Below, in pieces: positions 1-6,976 of a DNA stretch of 13,884 nt. The notes below the pieces were generated by a model. It saw only the letters and a program-made list of their open reading frames with translations, did not search any database and was not told the DNA's origin. Source of the DNA: Acetobacteraceae bacterium (GTDB lineage: Bacteria > Pseudomonadota > Alphaproteobacteria > Acetobacterales > Acetobacteraceae). How positions within the stretch are numbered: position 1 is the stretch's first letter; every line of letters starts with the position of its first letter. Both the position numbers and the translations under genes were made by a program. The stretch lies in NCBI GenBank assembly GCA_027323595.1, contig DAHWBL010000061.1, forward strand, positions 1 through 13,884, in the 5' to 3' direction.

Positions 1-1724
1 AGCGGGGTAGGGCGTAACTGGTCGAGGTCCGCCGCGATCGGGTTCAGCAGGCGCAGTGCCTCGGGTGCCGCGCCGAAGCGGGCGGCGGTGGCGCTGTCCA
101 GAAAACTGAAGGTGACGCATTCGGCAAGGCCACGCCCGGCGAGCAGGCGGCGGGCGAGCGCGGTGCGGCTCTGCCGCGGGGTCGCGGTGGCCGGGGGCAC
201 GCTGGCCAGGCGCGGCAGCGACACCGGGGCGATCGCGTCCAGCCCGCGCAGGCGTAGCACCTCCTCGACCAGGTCGGCCTCCGCCTCGATCGCCGCACAG
301 GCCTCGGGCGGGATCAGCCGGTCGGCTTGCAGGCCCGCCGCGGGGTCGAGCCAGGGGGTCTGGGCGATGTCGTTGCGCCAGGACGGCACGGCGACGCGGA
401 CCTGTTGCGCGTCGCGGGCGGTGACCGAAAAGCCGAGGCGCTCCAGCCCGGCGACCGCGTCATCGGGTGCGACGTCGGCGCCGCCGAGTTCGGCGAGGCG
501 GGCAAAGCGCAGGCTGGCCTGCCGTTGCCAGGCCGGTGGCCCGCCGGCCTGCGCGACCTCGCTCGCGGTGCCGCCGCACAGCTCGATGACCATCGCGGTG
601 GCGGCGTCGAGCGCGGCCGGCAGAAGGGCGGGATCGATGCCGCGCTCGAAGCGCTGGCGGGCGTCGGAAATGATCTGGTGGCGGCGGCCGGTGAGCGAGA
701 CGCGCACCGGGTCGAACAGGGCGCATTCGATGAAGACGCTGGTGGTGGTCTCGTCGCTGCCGGTGGCCTGCCCGCCCATCACGCCGGCGAAGGATTGCGC
801 GCCGGCCGCGTCGGCGATGACGCAATCCTCGGGGTCGGCGACGTAGGTTTTGCCGTTCAGCGCGGCGAGGGTTTCGCCCTGGCCGGGGCGCAGCGTGAGG
901 CGTGGGCCCGCGATCTTGTCGGCGTCGAACACGTGCAGCGGACGGCCCAGATCGATGGTGAAGAAATTGGTGATGTCCACCAGCGCGTTGATCGGGCGCA
1001 GGCCGATGGAGGTGAGCCGGTCGGCGAGCCAGGCCGGCGAGGGGCCGTTGCGCAGGCCGCGCACGGTGCGGCCGAGAATCCAGGGGCAGGCGCTCGGGAA
1101 GTCGATCTTCCAGGCGATGGCGCTCGCCCCCTGCCCCGCGACCGGCGCGGCCGCCCAGGCGCGCAGCGTGCCAAGCCCGGCGGCGGCGAGGTCGCGCGCG
1201 ACACCGCGCACCGACAGCGCGTCGCCGCGGTTGGGGGTGATGGAGATGTCGAACACCGGGTCGTTCATGCCGGCCCAATCGGCATAGGCCGCACCCACCG
1301 GCGCGTCGGCGGGCAGTTCGACGATGCCGGCATGGTCGTCGCCGAGGCCCATTTCGCGCGCCGAAAGCATCATGCCCTCGCTTTTGACGCCGCGGATCTC
1401 GCCGATTTTCAGGGTGATGCCGCTGCCCGGAATGACGGCACCAGGCGGGGCGAACACCACCTTGAGGCCCGCGCGGGCGTTGGGCGCGCCGCACACCACC
1501 GACAGCAGCCCCTGCCCGGCATCGACCTGGCAGGCGCGCAGCCGGTCCGCGTTGGGGTGCTGTTCGGCGCTGACGATGTGGCCGACGCGGAAGGCGGCGA
1601 AGGCGGCGCCGCGATTGTCGATCGATTCGACCTCAAGCCCGATGGCGTTGAGCGTATCGGTGATGGTCTGCACCGAGGCGTCGGTGTCCAGATGGGTGCG
1701 TAGCCAGGAGAGGGTGAATTTCAT
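1..1724 (-). CDS. pheT: Phenylalanyl-tRNA synthetase beta subunit (N-terminal ~574 residues; gene runs off the window start)
   Basis: Beta chain of the cytoplasmic alpha2-beta2 enzyme that charges tRNA-Phe. The frame is open from the ATG at 1724 to the window edge, and the protein begins MKFTLSWLRTHLDT, typical of PheT. Visible in order are the EMAP-like tRNA-binding fold (about residues 40-150, with GHIVSAEQHPNADRL), the B3/B4 editing region (from about 210, with RPINALVDITNF and RQRFERGIDP), and the B5 domain ending in EADLVEEVLRLRGLD. The usual length is about 800 residues, so the catalytic-like and anticodon-binding C-terminal part lies outside. The ATG overlaps the pheS stop as ATGA, which indicates translational coupling. 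One oddity is an extra stretch of about 25-28 residues inside B5, between WRNDI and EADLVEE (see findings). No frameshift was seen. Identification is secure. Confidence 0.97.
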   Translation of the reverse strand, partial: MKFTLSWLRTHLDTDASVQTITDTLNAIGLEVESIDNRGAAFAAFRVGHIVSAEQHPNADRLRACQVDAGQGLLSVVCGAPNARAGLKVVFAPPGAVIPGSGITLKIGEIRGVKSEGMMLSAREMGLGDDHAGIVELPADAPVGAAYADWAGMNDPVFDISITPNRGDALSVRGVARDLAAAGLGTLRAWAAAPVAGQGASAIAWKIDFPSACPWILGRTVRGLRNGPSPAWLADRLTSIGLRPINALVDITNFFTIDLGRPLHVFDADKIAGPRLTLRPGQGETLAALNGKTYVADPEDCVIADAAGAQSFAGVMGGQATGSDETTTSVFIECALFDPVRVSLTGRRHQIISDARQRFERGIDPALLPAALDAATAMVIELCGGTASEVAQAGGPPAWQRQASLRFARLAELGGADVAPDDAVAGLERLGFSVTARDAQQVRVAVPSWRNDIAQTPWLDPAAGLQADRLIPPEACAAIEAEADLVEEVLRLRGLDAIAPVSLPRLASVPPATATPRQSRTALARRLLAGRGLAECVTFSFLDSATAARFGAAPEALRLLNPIAADLDQLRPTP

Positions 1725-2794
1725 GGCGCCACCCCCTCATGCAGCAAGGGCGGGGCGAAGGCGGAAAATCCGTAGCTGCGCAGCCAGCGCGGATCGCTGT
1801 CGAAGAAATTGCGCAGATCGGCGATGCCGTGCTTGAGCATGGTCAGCCGCTCGACCCCCATGCCGAAGGCGAAGCCCTGCCACTCGCGCGGGTCCAGCCC
1901 GCAATTGGCCAGCACGCGCGGATGCACCATGCCGCTGCCCAGCACCTCCAGCCAGTCACCGCCGGCGCCGAGTTCGCCGGTTTTGCGGTTCCAGCCGATA
2001 TCCACTTCCATCGAGGGTTCGGTGAACGGGAAATAGCTGGCGCGGAAGCGCACCGGCAGCGCCGAGATGCCGAAAAAGGCGCGCAGGAAATCGATCAGGC
2101 AGCCTTTCAGATGACCCAGCGTGATGGCGCGGTCGATCACCAGCCCTTCGCATTGGTGGAACATCGGGCTGTGCGTCGCGTCATGGTCGGCGCGGTAGGT
2201 ACGGCCCGGAGCGATGATGCGCAGCGGCGGCGGCTGCTCCAGCATCGAGATGATCTGCACGTCCGAGGTCTGGGTGCGCAGCAGCAGCGGGCGGCCGTCG
2301 CGGGTGCCGGGCAGGTAGAACGTGTCGTGATCGGCGCGGGCGGGATGGTGCGGCGGGATGTTGAGGGCGGCGAAATTGAACCAGTCGGTCTCGATGTCGC
2401 GGCCCTCGCCGACGGCAAAGCCCATCGCGCCGAAGATCGCCGCCATCTCCTCGATGGTGCGGCTGATCGGGTGGATCAGGCCAGGCGGGCCGTCCGGCGC
2501 GGCGCCGCGCGGCGGCAGCGAGGGATCGACACGCTCGGCGGCCAGGCGCGCATCGAGCGCCTGGGCCTCGATCTGGTTGCGACGGGCATCGATCAGCTCG
2601 GTGACGCGCTGCTTGACCAGATTGAGTTCGGCTCCGCGGGCGCGGCGCTCCTCGGGCGGCAGCTTGCCGAGTTGCTTGAGCAGTTCGGTCAGCTTGCCGG
2701 TCTTGCCGAGATATTCGACGCGCACAGTGTCCCAGGCGCGCAGATCGGTCGCGGCGGCGAGGGATGCGGAAAGGGTGGACTCAAGGTCGGTCAT
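1721..2794 (-). CDS. pheS: Phenylalanyl-tRNA synthetase alpha subunit
   Basis: Catalytic alpha chain of phenylalanyl-tRNA synthetase, 357 residues, which is normal for the family. The N-terminal coiled-coil tRNA-binding arm covers about residues 1-90. The class II core follows, with a motif 1 region near 109-126, motif 2 around 198-221 (RTYRADHDATHSPMFHQCEG) and motif 3 at 307-324 (GFAFGMGVERLTMLKHGI). I chose the ATG at 2794 (MTDLESTLSA) because it matches the usual family start. The same frame is open further upstream, but that stretch crosses the hairpin spacer and rplT and has no protein character. The ribosome-binding site is weak (AAGAG, 6 nt before ATG). The gene follows rplT after a 128-nt hairpin-rich spacer and overlaps pheT by 4 nt (ATGA). 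Confidence 0.97.
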   Translation of the reverse strand: MTDLESTLSASLAAATDLRAWDTVRVEYLGKTGKLTELLKQLGKLPPEERRARGAELNLVKQRVTELIDARRNQIEAQALDARLAAERVDPSLPPRGAAPDGPPGLIHPISRTIEEMAAIFGAMGFAVGEGRDIETDWFNFAALNIPPHHPARADHDTFYLPGTRDGRPLLLRTQTSDVQIISMLEQPPPLRIIAPGRTYRADHDATHSPMFHQCEGLVIDRAITLGHLKGCLIDFLRAFFGISALPVRFRASYFPFTEPSMEVDIGWNRKTGELGAGGDWLEVLGSGMVHPRVLANCGLDPREWQGFAFGMGVERLTMLKHGIADLRNFFDSDPRWLRSYGFSAFAPPLLHEGVAP

Positions 2795-2810
2795 GACGGG
2801 CTCTTTTTTA

Positions 2811-2854
2811 GGCCAGGGCGCTGCCCTGGACCCGCTGGGGCCTGGAGGCCCCAG
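2811..2854. repeat. Two tandem GC-rich hairpins (REP-like intergenic element) between rplT and pheS
   Basis: Two perfect inverted repeats stand side by side. The first is CCAGGGC-GCT-GCCCTGG at 2813-2829 (7-bp stem, 3-nt loop). The second is CTGGGGCC-TGGA-GGCCCCAG at 2835-2854 (8-bp stem, 4-nt loop). The motif ACCCGCT/C sits next to each. The hairpins are flanked on the plus strand by T-runs (2803-2809 and 2866-2872). From memory, similar paired hairpins of the 'GGGTCCAGGGC...GCCCTGG' type recur between genes in Acetobacteraceae and related genomes, so this is probably a dispersed repeat. In the direction of transcription (minus) it is followed by A-rich, not U-rich, sequence, so it does not look like an intrinsic terminator. 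It may stabilise or process the mRNA between the ribosomal-protein and synthetase genes. Confidence 0.6.
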
Positions 2855-2887
2855 ACCCGCTCGACTTTTTTTGAGTTTGAGGCTCGC

Positions 2888-2915
2888 GGCGCGGCCACCC
2901 ATCGGGGGCCGCGCC
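2888..2915 (-). other. Strong stem-loop just after the rplT stop codon
   Basis: A 9-bp perfect stem, GGCGCGGCC (2888-2896) with GGCCGCGCC (2907-2915), can extend inward by three further pairs (CCC/GGG) past one bulged A. It begins 7 nt after the rplT stop in the direction of transcription. No U-tract follows, so I do not call it a terminator. An mRNA 3'-end stabiliser or a processing site in the rplT-pheS spacer is more plausible. Confidence 0.5.
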
Positions 2916-2922
2916 GGGTGGC

Positions 2923-3276
2923 TCAGAGGGCTGCCTGGACCTTCTTGACGATCTCGGCAAACGCGGCCGGGTCGTCGAAGGCGATGGCGGACAGCACCTT
3001 GCGGTCCATCTCGATGCCGGATTTCTTCAGCCCGGCGATGAAACGCGAATAGGTCAGGCCGTGCTCGCGCACCGCGGCGTTGATGCGCTGGATCCACAGG
3101 CCGCGAAACTCGCGCTTCTTGACCCGGCGATCGCGGTAGGCATAGCGCAGCGCCTTTTCCAGGCGCTCCATCGCGATCCGGTAATTGGTCGAGCTGCGAC
3201 CGACATAGCCCTTGGAGAGCTTGAGGATTTTCTTGTGGCGGGCGTGGGTGGTAACGCCGCGTTTTACTCGTTCCAT
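2923..3276 (-). CDS. rplT: 50S ribosomal protein L20
   Basis: Large-subunit assembly protein L20, 117 residues, the normal length. It binds 23S rRNA early in assembly and in several bacteria also represses its own operon. The conserved basic N-terminus is clear (MERVKRGVTTHARHKKILKL), as are YRDRRVKKREFRGLWIQRIN and NAAVREHGLTYSRFIAGLKK. The ATG at 3276 has a strong ribosome-binding site, AAGGAG (3290-3285), 8 nt upstream. That site overlaps the rpmI stop codon (TAAGGAG), so rpmI and rplT are tightly coupled. Residue 2 is Glu where many L20 proteins have Ala. Confidence 0.98.
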   Translation of the reverse strand: MERVKRGVTTHARHKKILKLSKGYVGRSSTNYRIAMERLEKALRYAYRDRRVKKREFRGLWIQRINAAVREHGLTYSRFIAGLKKSGIEMDRKVLSAIAFDDPAAFAEIVKKVQAAL

Positions 3277-3288
3277 GGCGTGTGCTCC

Positions 3289-3492
3289 TTAACCGAGACC
3301 GTAGGGGGCCCACTGCTTGACGGTCAGCCCGTCAGCATGGGTCAGCGTCTGGCTGCCGCGGTTGGAGCGCTTCGACTTCTGGCTGCGCGCCGACAGATTA
3401 TGCCGCTTTTTGCCCGGACCGGCGAGAACCTTGCCGGTGGCGGTGATCTTGAAGCGCTTCTTCACAGAAGACTTCGTCTTCATCTTGGGCAT
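3289..3492 (-). CDS. rpmI: 50S ribosomal protein L35
   Basis: Small basic ribosomal protein L35, 67 residues, the normal family length. The sequence MPKMKTKSSVKKRFKITATG and the later GKKRHNLSARSQKSKR are diagnostic. The start at 3492 is fixed by homology and by an AAGGAG ribosome-binding site (3504-3499) 6 nt upstream. The frame stays open to about 3615, but that extension has no L35 character and lies in the leader. It is the first gene of the rpmI-rplT-pheS-pheT transcription unit. infC, which precedes rpmI in many bacteria, is absent here; the upstream neighbour is the divergent dapF. Confidence 0.98.
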   Translation of the reverse strand: MPKMKTKSSVKKRFKITATGKVLAGPGKKRHNLSARSQKSKRSNRGSQTLTHADGLTVKQWAPYGLG

Positions 3493-3515
3493 TTGATACT
3501 CCTTCGGTTGACCGC

Positions 3516-3537
3516 TGGTGCCCGACGCCGGGCACCA
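3516..3537 (-). promoter_or_regulatory. Perfect 9-bp hairpin in the rpmI leader (candidate L20/S-protein operator)
   Basis: On the minus strand the leader reads TGGTGCCCG-GCGT-CGGGCACCA: a perfect 9-bp stem with a 4-nt loop, ending 23 nt before the rpmI ATG and 11 nt before its ribosome-binding site. A second possible stem, GCCGGGC/GCCCGGC, lies at 3551-3557/3571-3577. In Escherichia coli and Bacillus subtilis the rpmI-rplT operon is autoregulated by L20 through a structured leader. This hairpin is a plausible counterpart by position, but I see no direct similarity to those leaders. The hairpin is seen; its role is inferred. Confidence 0.5.
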
Positions 3538-3594
3538 TGCGGAAGCGGCGGCCGGGCATGCCCATTCCAGGCCCGGCGCGCGCGCAAGCGCGGC

Positions 3595-3623
3595 GGTATA
3601 GCCGGCGGGCGGCATGGGCGCAA
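3595..3623 (-). promoter_or_regulatory. Candidate sigma-70 promoter for rpmI-rplT-pheST
   Basis: On the minus strand there is TTGCGC (3623-3618), a 17-nt spacer, and TATACC (3600-3595), the best -35/-10 pair between rpmI and the divergent dapF. It would start transcription near 3588, giving a leader of about 95 nt that contains the hairpins at 3551-3577 and 3516-3537. The -35 match is only partial (TTG conserved). Confidence 0.4.
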
Positions 3624-3723
3624 CCTGAGCGGGCCGCGTTGTTGGGGGTCTGCCATGCGGCAGCGCGGCGGATCGGCAGCCGCGCGGTGAACGGGGCTTC
3701 TATCACGCCGGCGCGCGAGACCA

Positions 3724-3729
3724 TATAAG
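3724..3729 (+). promoter_or_regulatory. Candidate -10 element for dapF, overlapping its ribosome-binding site
   Basis: TATAAG lies 6 nt before the dapF ATG, and the same bases continue into an AAGG Shine-Dalgarno-like stretch (3727-3730). If it is a true -10 box, transcription would begin at or next to the A of the ATG and dapF mRNA would be leaderless. No good -35 hexamer is visible at 17 nt (TATCAC at 3701-3706). Confidence 0.3.
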
Positions 3730-3735
3730 GCGGCG

Positions 3736-4554
3736 ATGTCCGAGCGTGTGCCATTTTGGAAGATGCAGGGGGCCGGGAACGATTTCGTCGTTCTGGATGG
3801 CCGAACCCGTGCGCTCGCGCTCGACCCGGCCACCATCCGCCGGCTCGCCGACCGGCGGCTGGGCATCGGCTGCGACCAGGTGATCCTGCTGCGGCCGGCC
3901 AGCGGCGCGGATGTGCAAATGCGGATCTTCAACCCCGATGGCTCGGAAGCCGGCGCTTGCGGCAACGCGACGCGCTGTGTCGCCGAGCTGCTGCATGGGC
4001 AGAGCGGTGGCGGCGACTTCGTGATCGAGACCATCGCCGGGCGCCTGCCGAGCTGGCGCGGGATGGATGGCCAGATCAGCGTCGATATGGGCGCCCCGCG
4101 CCTGGGTTGGGACGAGGTGCCGCTCGCGGGGCCGGCCGACACGCTGCATCTGCCGCTCGCCGCCGGCCCGCTCAGCGATCCGGCCGCGCTGTCGATGGGC
4201 AATCCGCACGCGACCTTTTTCGTCGACGACCTGGACGCGATCCCGATCGCCACGCTGGGGCCGGTGCTGGAGCATGACCCGATCTTTCCGCAGCGCGCCA
4301 ATATCGGCGTCGCGCGGATTTTGCCCGACGGCGCGATCCGGCTGCGGGTGTGGGAACGCGGCGCGGGGCTGACGCTGGCCTGCGGGTCGGGCGCGTGCGC
4401 CGCATTGGTCAACGCGGCGCGGCGCGGGCTGGCCGGGCGGTCGGCCCGGCTGCTGCTGGATGGCGGGCAATTGCGGATCGAGTGGCGCGCCGACGGGCAT
4501 GTGGTGATGACCGGGCCGGCGACGCTGAGCTTCACCGGCGAGGTCAGCCTGTGA
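3736..4554 (+). CDS. dapF: Diaminopimelate epimerase
   Basis: PLP-independent epimerase that converts LL- to meso-diaminopimelate, the last shared step before lysine and the peptidoglycan cross-linking residue. It has 272 residues, normal for the family. Both catalytic cysteines are present: Cys75 in EAGACGNATRCV and Cys216 in LACGSGACAAL. The N-terminal FWKMQGAGNDFVVLDG, NPHATFFVDD and VWERGAG are also typical. The ATG at 3736 has an AAGG at 5 nt spacing. The stop TGA overlaps the GTG start of mtaB (GTGA at 4551-4554), so the two are probably translated in a coupled way. It is the first gene of dapF-mtaB-ftsY and diverges from rpmI. Confidence 0.97.
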   Translation: MSERVPFWKMQGAGNDFVVLDGRTRALALDPATIRRLADRRLGIGCDQVILLRPASGADVQMRIFNPDGSEAGACGNATRCVAELLHGQSGGGDFVIETIAGRLPSWRGMDGQISVDMGAPRLGWDEVPLAGPADTLHLPLAAGPLSDPAALSMGNPHATFFVDDLDAIPIATLGPVLEHDPIFPQRANIGVARILPDGAIRLRVWERGAGLTLACGSGACAALVNAARRGLAGRSARLLLDGGQLRIEWRADGHVVMTGPATLSFTGEVSL

Positions 4555-5774
4555 GCGCCGAGCTGGTGACGTTCGGCTGCCGGCTGAACACCTGGGAGAG
4601 CGAGGTGATCCGCGCCCACACCGCCACGCTCGACGATACCGTGGTGGTCAATACCTGCGCGGTCACCGCCGAGGCCGAGCGCCAGGCCCGCCAGGCGATC
4701 CGGCGGATCGCGCGCGAGCGGCCGGGCGCGCGGATCGTGGTGACCGGTTGCGCGGTGCAGATCGACCCGGCGCGCTGGGCGGGCCTGCCGGGGGTGTCGC
4801 GGGTGCTGGGCAACGAAGAAAAACTGCACGCCCGGTCCTGGGCGGCGGATGCGCCCTCGGCGGTGGCCGACATCATGGCCGCGCGCGACACCGCGCCGCA
4901 TCTGGTGACCGAGTTCGCTGGCCGGACCAGGGCTTTTTTGCAGGTGCAGCAGGGTTGCGACCATCGCTGCACCTTCTGCATCATCCCGTTCGGGCGCGGG
5001 CCGTCGCGCTCGGTGCCGATCGGGGCGGTGGTGGAGCAGGCGCGCACGCTGGTGGCCGCCGGGTTCGCCGAGATCGTGCTGACCGGGGTGGACATTGCCA
5101 GCTACGGGCCGGACCTGCCGGGCGCGCCGCGGCTGGGGCAGATGGTGCGGCGGCTGCTGGCACTTGTGCCGAACTTGCAACGTTTGCGTTTGTCATCGAT
5201 CGATCCGGCGGCGATCGACGAGGATCTGTGGCAACTGATCGCCGAGGAAAAGCGGCTGATGCCGCATCTGCATCTGTCCTTGCAGGCGGGTTCGGACATG
5301 ATCCTGAAGCGGATGAAGCGGCGGCATCTGTGCGCGGATGCCGCCGAGGTGATCGCGCGCGCCCGCGCGCTGCGCCCGGGAATTGCGATCGGGGCTGATC
5401 TGATCGCGGGATTTCCAACCGAGACCGAGGCGCTGTTCGCGCAGACGGAGGCCTTCGTGGCCGCCACCGCCCTGCCCTATCTGCATGTGTTCGCCTATAG
5501 CGAGCGGCCTGGCACGCCGGCCGCGCGGATGCCCGCGGTGCCGATGCACGAGCGGCGCGCGCGCGCGGCCCGGCTGCGCGCGGTGGCACGCGCGGCGGCG
5601 GGGGAGTTTCACACCGCCATGATCGGCCGCGAGGTGGCGGTGCTCGCCGAGACCGAAGCGCGCGGACACAGCGAGGAATTCGCGCCGGTGCGCCTGCTCG
5701 GCGCAACACCTGGCCAGGTGCTGCGCGCGCGGGTGGTGGCGGCCGACGCCGATATGCTTGCGGTCGCGGCCTGA
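4551..5774 (+). CDS. mtaB: tRNA (N6-threonylcarbamoyladenosine(37)-C2)-methylthiotransferase, radical SAM
   Basis: Radical-SAM enzyme that adds a methylthio group to t6A37 of ANN-decoding tRNAs, giving ms2t6A. It has 407 residues from the GTG at 4551. The N-terminal methylthiotransferase domain carries three cluster-binding cysteines, Cys10 (TFGCRLNTWESE), Cys36 (NTCAVT) and Cys67 (TGCAVQ). The radical-SAM domain has Cys136, Cys140 and Cys143 in GCDHRCTFCIIPFGRG. A short TRAM-like tail follows from about residue 345. FGCRLN plus the dapF linkage favours MtaB over MiaB or RimO. I took the GTG inside the dapF stop (GTGA) because the protein then starts directly at SAELVTFGCRLN, as in relatives. 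An open extension further upstream overlaps dapF and is a shadow. Confidence 0.93.
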   Translation: MSAELVTFGCRLNTWESEVIRAHTATLDDTVVVNTCAVTAEAERQARQAIRRIARERPGARIVVTGCAVQIDPARWAGLPGVSRVLGNEEKLHARSWAADAPSAVADIMAARDTAPHLVTEFAGRTRAFLQVQQGCDHRCTFCIIPFGRGPSRSVPIGAVVEQARTLVAAGFAEIVLTGVDIASYGPDLPGAPRLGQMVRRLLALVPNLQRLRLSSIDPAAIDEDLWQLIAEEKRLMPHLHLSLQAGSDMILKRMKRRHLCADAAEVIARARALRPGIAIGADLIAGFPTETEALFAQTEAFVAATALPYLHVFAYSERPGTPAARMPAVPMHERRARAARLRAVARAAAGEFHTAMIGREVAVLAETEARGHSEEFAPVRLLGATPGQVLRARVVAADADMLAVAA

Positions 5775-5775
5775 C

Positions 5776-6696
5776 ATGGCGCTTGGATTTCTCTCCCGCC
5801 TCAAACAGGGGCTGGCGCGCAGCACCCCGCGGCTGAGCGAGGGGATCGGCGCGGCGTTGACGCGCCGGCGGCTGGACGATGCCGCCCTTGAGGAGCTGGA
5901 GGACGCGCTGATTGCCGCCGATCTGGGCAGCGCGGTGGCGCGCCGGGTGATCGGCGAGTTTCGGCGCACGCGCTTTGGCAAGGATGTGAGCGAGGAGGAA
6001 ATCCGCACCGCGCTGGCCGGGCAGATCGCGCAGATTCTGGAGCCGGTGGCGCGCCCGCTGGTGATCGAGGCCGCGCATCGCCCGAATGTGGTGCTGGTGG
6101 TGGGGGTGAACGGCACCGGCAAGACCACCACGATCGGCAAACTTGCCTTGTTCTACAAGGAGCAAGGGCTGCGCACCATGCTGGTGGCGGGCGACACCTT
6201 CCGCGCCGCGGCGGTCGAGCAGTTGCAGGTGTGGGGTGAGCGCACCGGCGCGCCGGTGATTGCCGGGGCGGCGAACACCGATGCCGCGGGCCTGGCCTAT
6301 GGCGCGCTGGAGAGCGCGCGCGCGCAGCAGATGGACCTGCTGCTGGTCGACACCGCCGGGCGGCTGCACAACAAGGCCGCGCTGATGGATGAGCTGGGCA
6401 AGATCGTGCGGGTGCTGCGCAAGCTCGACCCTTCCGCGCCGCATTCGGTGCTGTTGGTGCTGGACGCCACCACCGGGCAGAACGCGCTGACGCAGGTGAA
6501 GATTTTCAAGGAGCTGGTGGCGGTGACCGGGCTGGTGGTCACCAAGCTCGATGGCAGCGCGCGCGGCGGCGTGGTGGTGGCACTCGCCGAGGCGTTCGGC
6601 CTGCCGGTGCACGCGGTGGGAGTGGGCGAGCAGGCCGGCGATCTGCGCCCGTTCTCGGCCGACGAGTTCGCCCGCGGGCTGGTCGGCGAGGCTTAA
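5776..6696 (+). CDS. ftsY: Signal recognition particle receptor FtsY
   Basis: SRP-receptor GTPase that docks ribosome-SRP complexes at the inner membrane; 306 residues, a short form without the long acidic A domain of E. coli FtsY. The N domain spans about residues 1-95. GTPase elements are complete: P-loop GVNGTGKT (110-117), DTFRAAA (140-146), DTAGR (192-196), ATTGQN (231-236) and TKLDGSARGG (256-265), ending with GVGEQAGDLRPF and a C-terminal helix. An amphipathic start, MALGFLSRLKQGLAR, fits lipid binding. I chose the ATG at 5776, 1 nt after the mtaB stop; an ATG at 5758 would overlap mtaB and add MRSRPD. The TAA stop overlaps the stop of the convergent DUF4170 gene. Confidence 0.96.
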   Translation: MALGFLSRLKQGLARSTPRLSEGIGAALTRRRLDDAALEELEDALIAADLGSAVARRVIGEFRRTRFGKDVSEEEIRTALAGQIAQILEPVARPLVIEAAHRPNVVLVVGVNGTGKTTTIGKLALFYKEQGLRTMLVAGDTFRAAAVEQLQVWGERTGAPVIAGAANTDAAGLAYGALESARAQQMDLLLVDTAGRLHNKAALMDELGKIVRVLRKLDPSAPHSVLLVLDATTGQNALTQVKIFKELVAVTGLVVTKLDGSARGGVVVALAEAFGLPVHAVGVGEQAGDLRPFSADEFARGLVGEA

Positions 6697-6905
6697 GGCA
6701 AAGCCGGCGTGGGCAGCGGCACGGAAATGACGAACATGCGGTGCTGGGCGATGTCGATCATTGCGCGGGCCTTGGCCGACCAGACCTGCTCGGCTTCGGC
6801 CTCGCTGTGGAAGGGGCCGTAGGATTCCTCGGTGCCCGGGGTGAGATCGCGGAACTGCATGTCGGTGAACACGCCGCCCCAGACATAGAAAAGCTTGTCG
6901 CTCAT
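6693..6905 (-). CDS. DUF4170 family protein (small, function unknown)
   Basis: Protein of 70 residues beginning MSDKLFYVWGGVFTDMQF, with TPGTEESYGPF and a tryptophan in EAEQVWSAKAR. This pattern matches the DUF4170 family of short alphaproteobacterial proteins, which I recall as having no known function. It is acidic to neutral, with no signal peptide or membrane segment. I chose the ATG at 6905 because homologues start there; the frame is open to an ATG at 6989, but that extension looks unlike the family. The ribosome-binding site is weak (AGGGACGG about 8-15 nt upstream). Its TAA stop (6695-6693) overlaps the ftsY TAA (6694-6696) on the other strand, so no terminator fits between these convergent genes. 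Confidence 0.8.
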   Translation of the reverse strand: MSDKLFYVWGGVFTDMQFRDLTPGTEESYGPFHSEAEAEQVWSAKARAMIDIAQHRMFVISVPLPTPALP

Positions 6906-6976
6906 GCCGCACCGTCCCTGATCGAGGTTGGTGGACGTCTCCAGGATGTTTATTGACGCCTGCTTAACCCGGCGCG

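Noticed and set aside
2835..2872. Hairpin followed by a T-run on the plus strand as a terminator
   Set aside because: The T-run is 11 nt away from the stem and no plus-strand gene ends there.
327..3052. Long plus-strand open frames opposite pheT, pheS and rplT (327-1703 and 1739-3052)
   Set aside because: They are antisense to clear genes, Arg/Gly/Ala-rich with no family character, and result from the strong GC bias at third positions.
5758..5775. Upstream ATG for ftsY at 5758
   Set aside because: It would overlap mtaB by 17 nt and add MRSRPD before the expected amphipathic MALGFLSRLKQG start.
3480..6912. Long minus-strand open frames opposite dapF, mtaB and ftsY (3480-5180 and 4981-6912)
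   Set aside because: These are shadows of the real plus-strand genes; no motifs, and His/Arg/Pro-rich composition.
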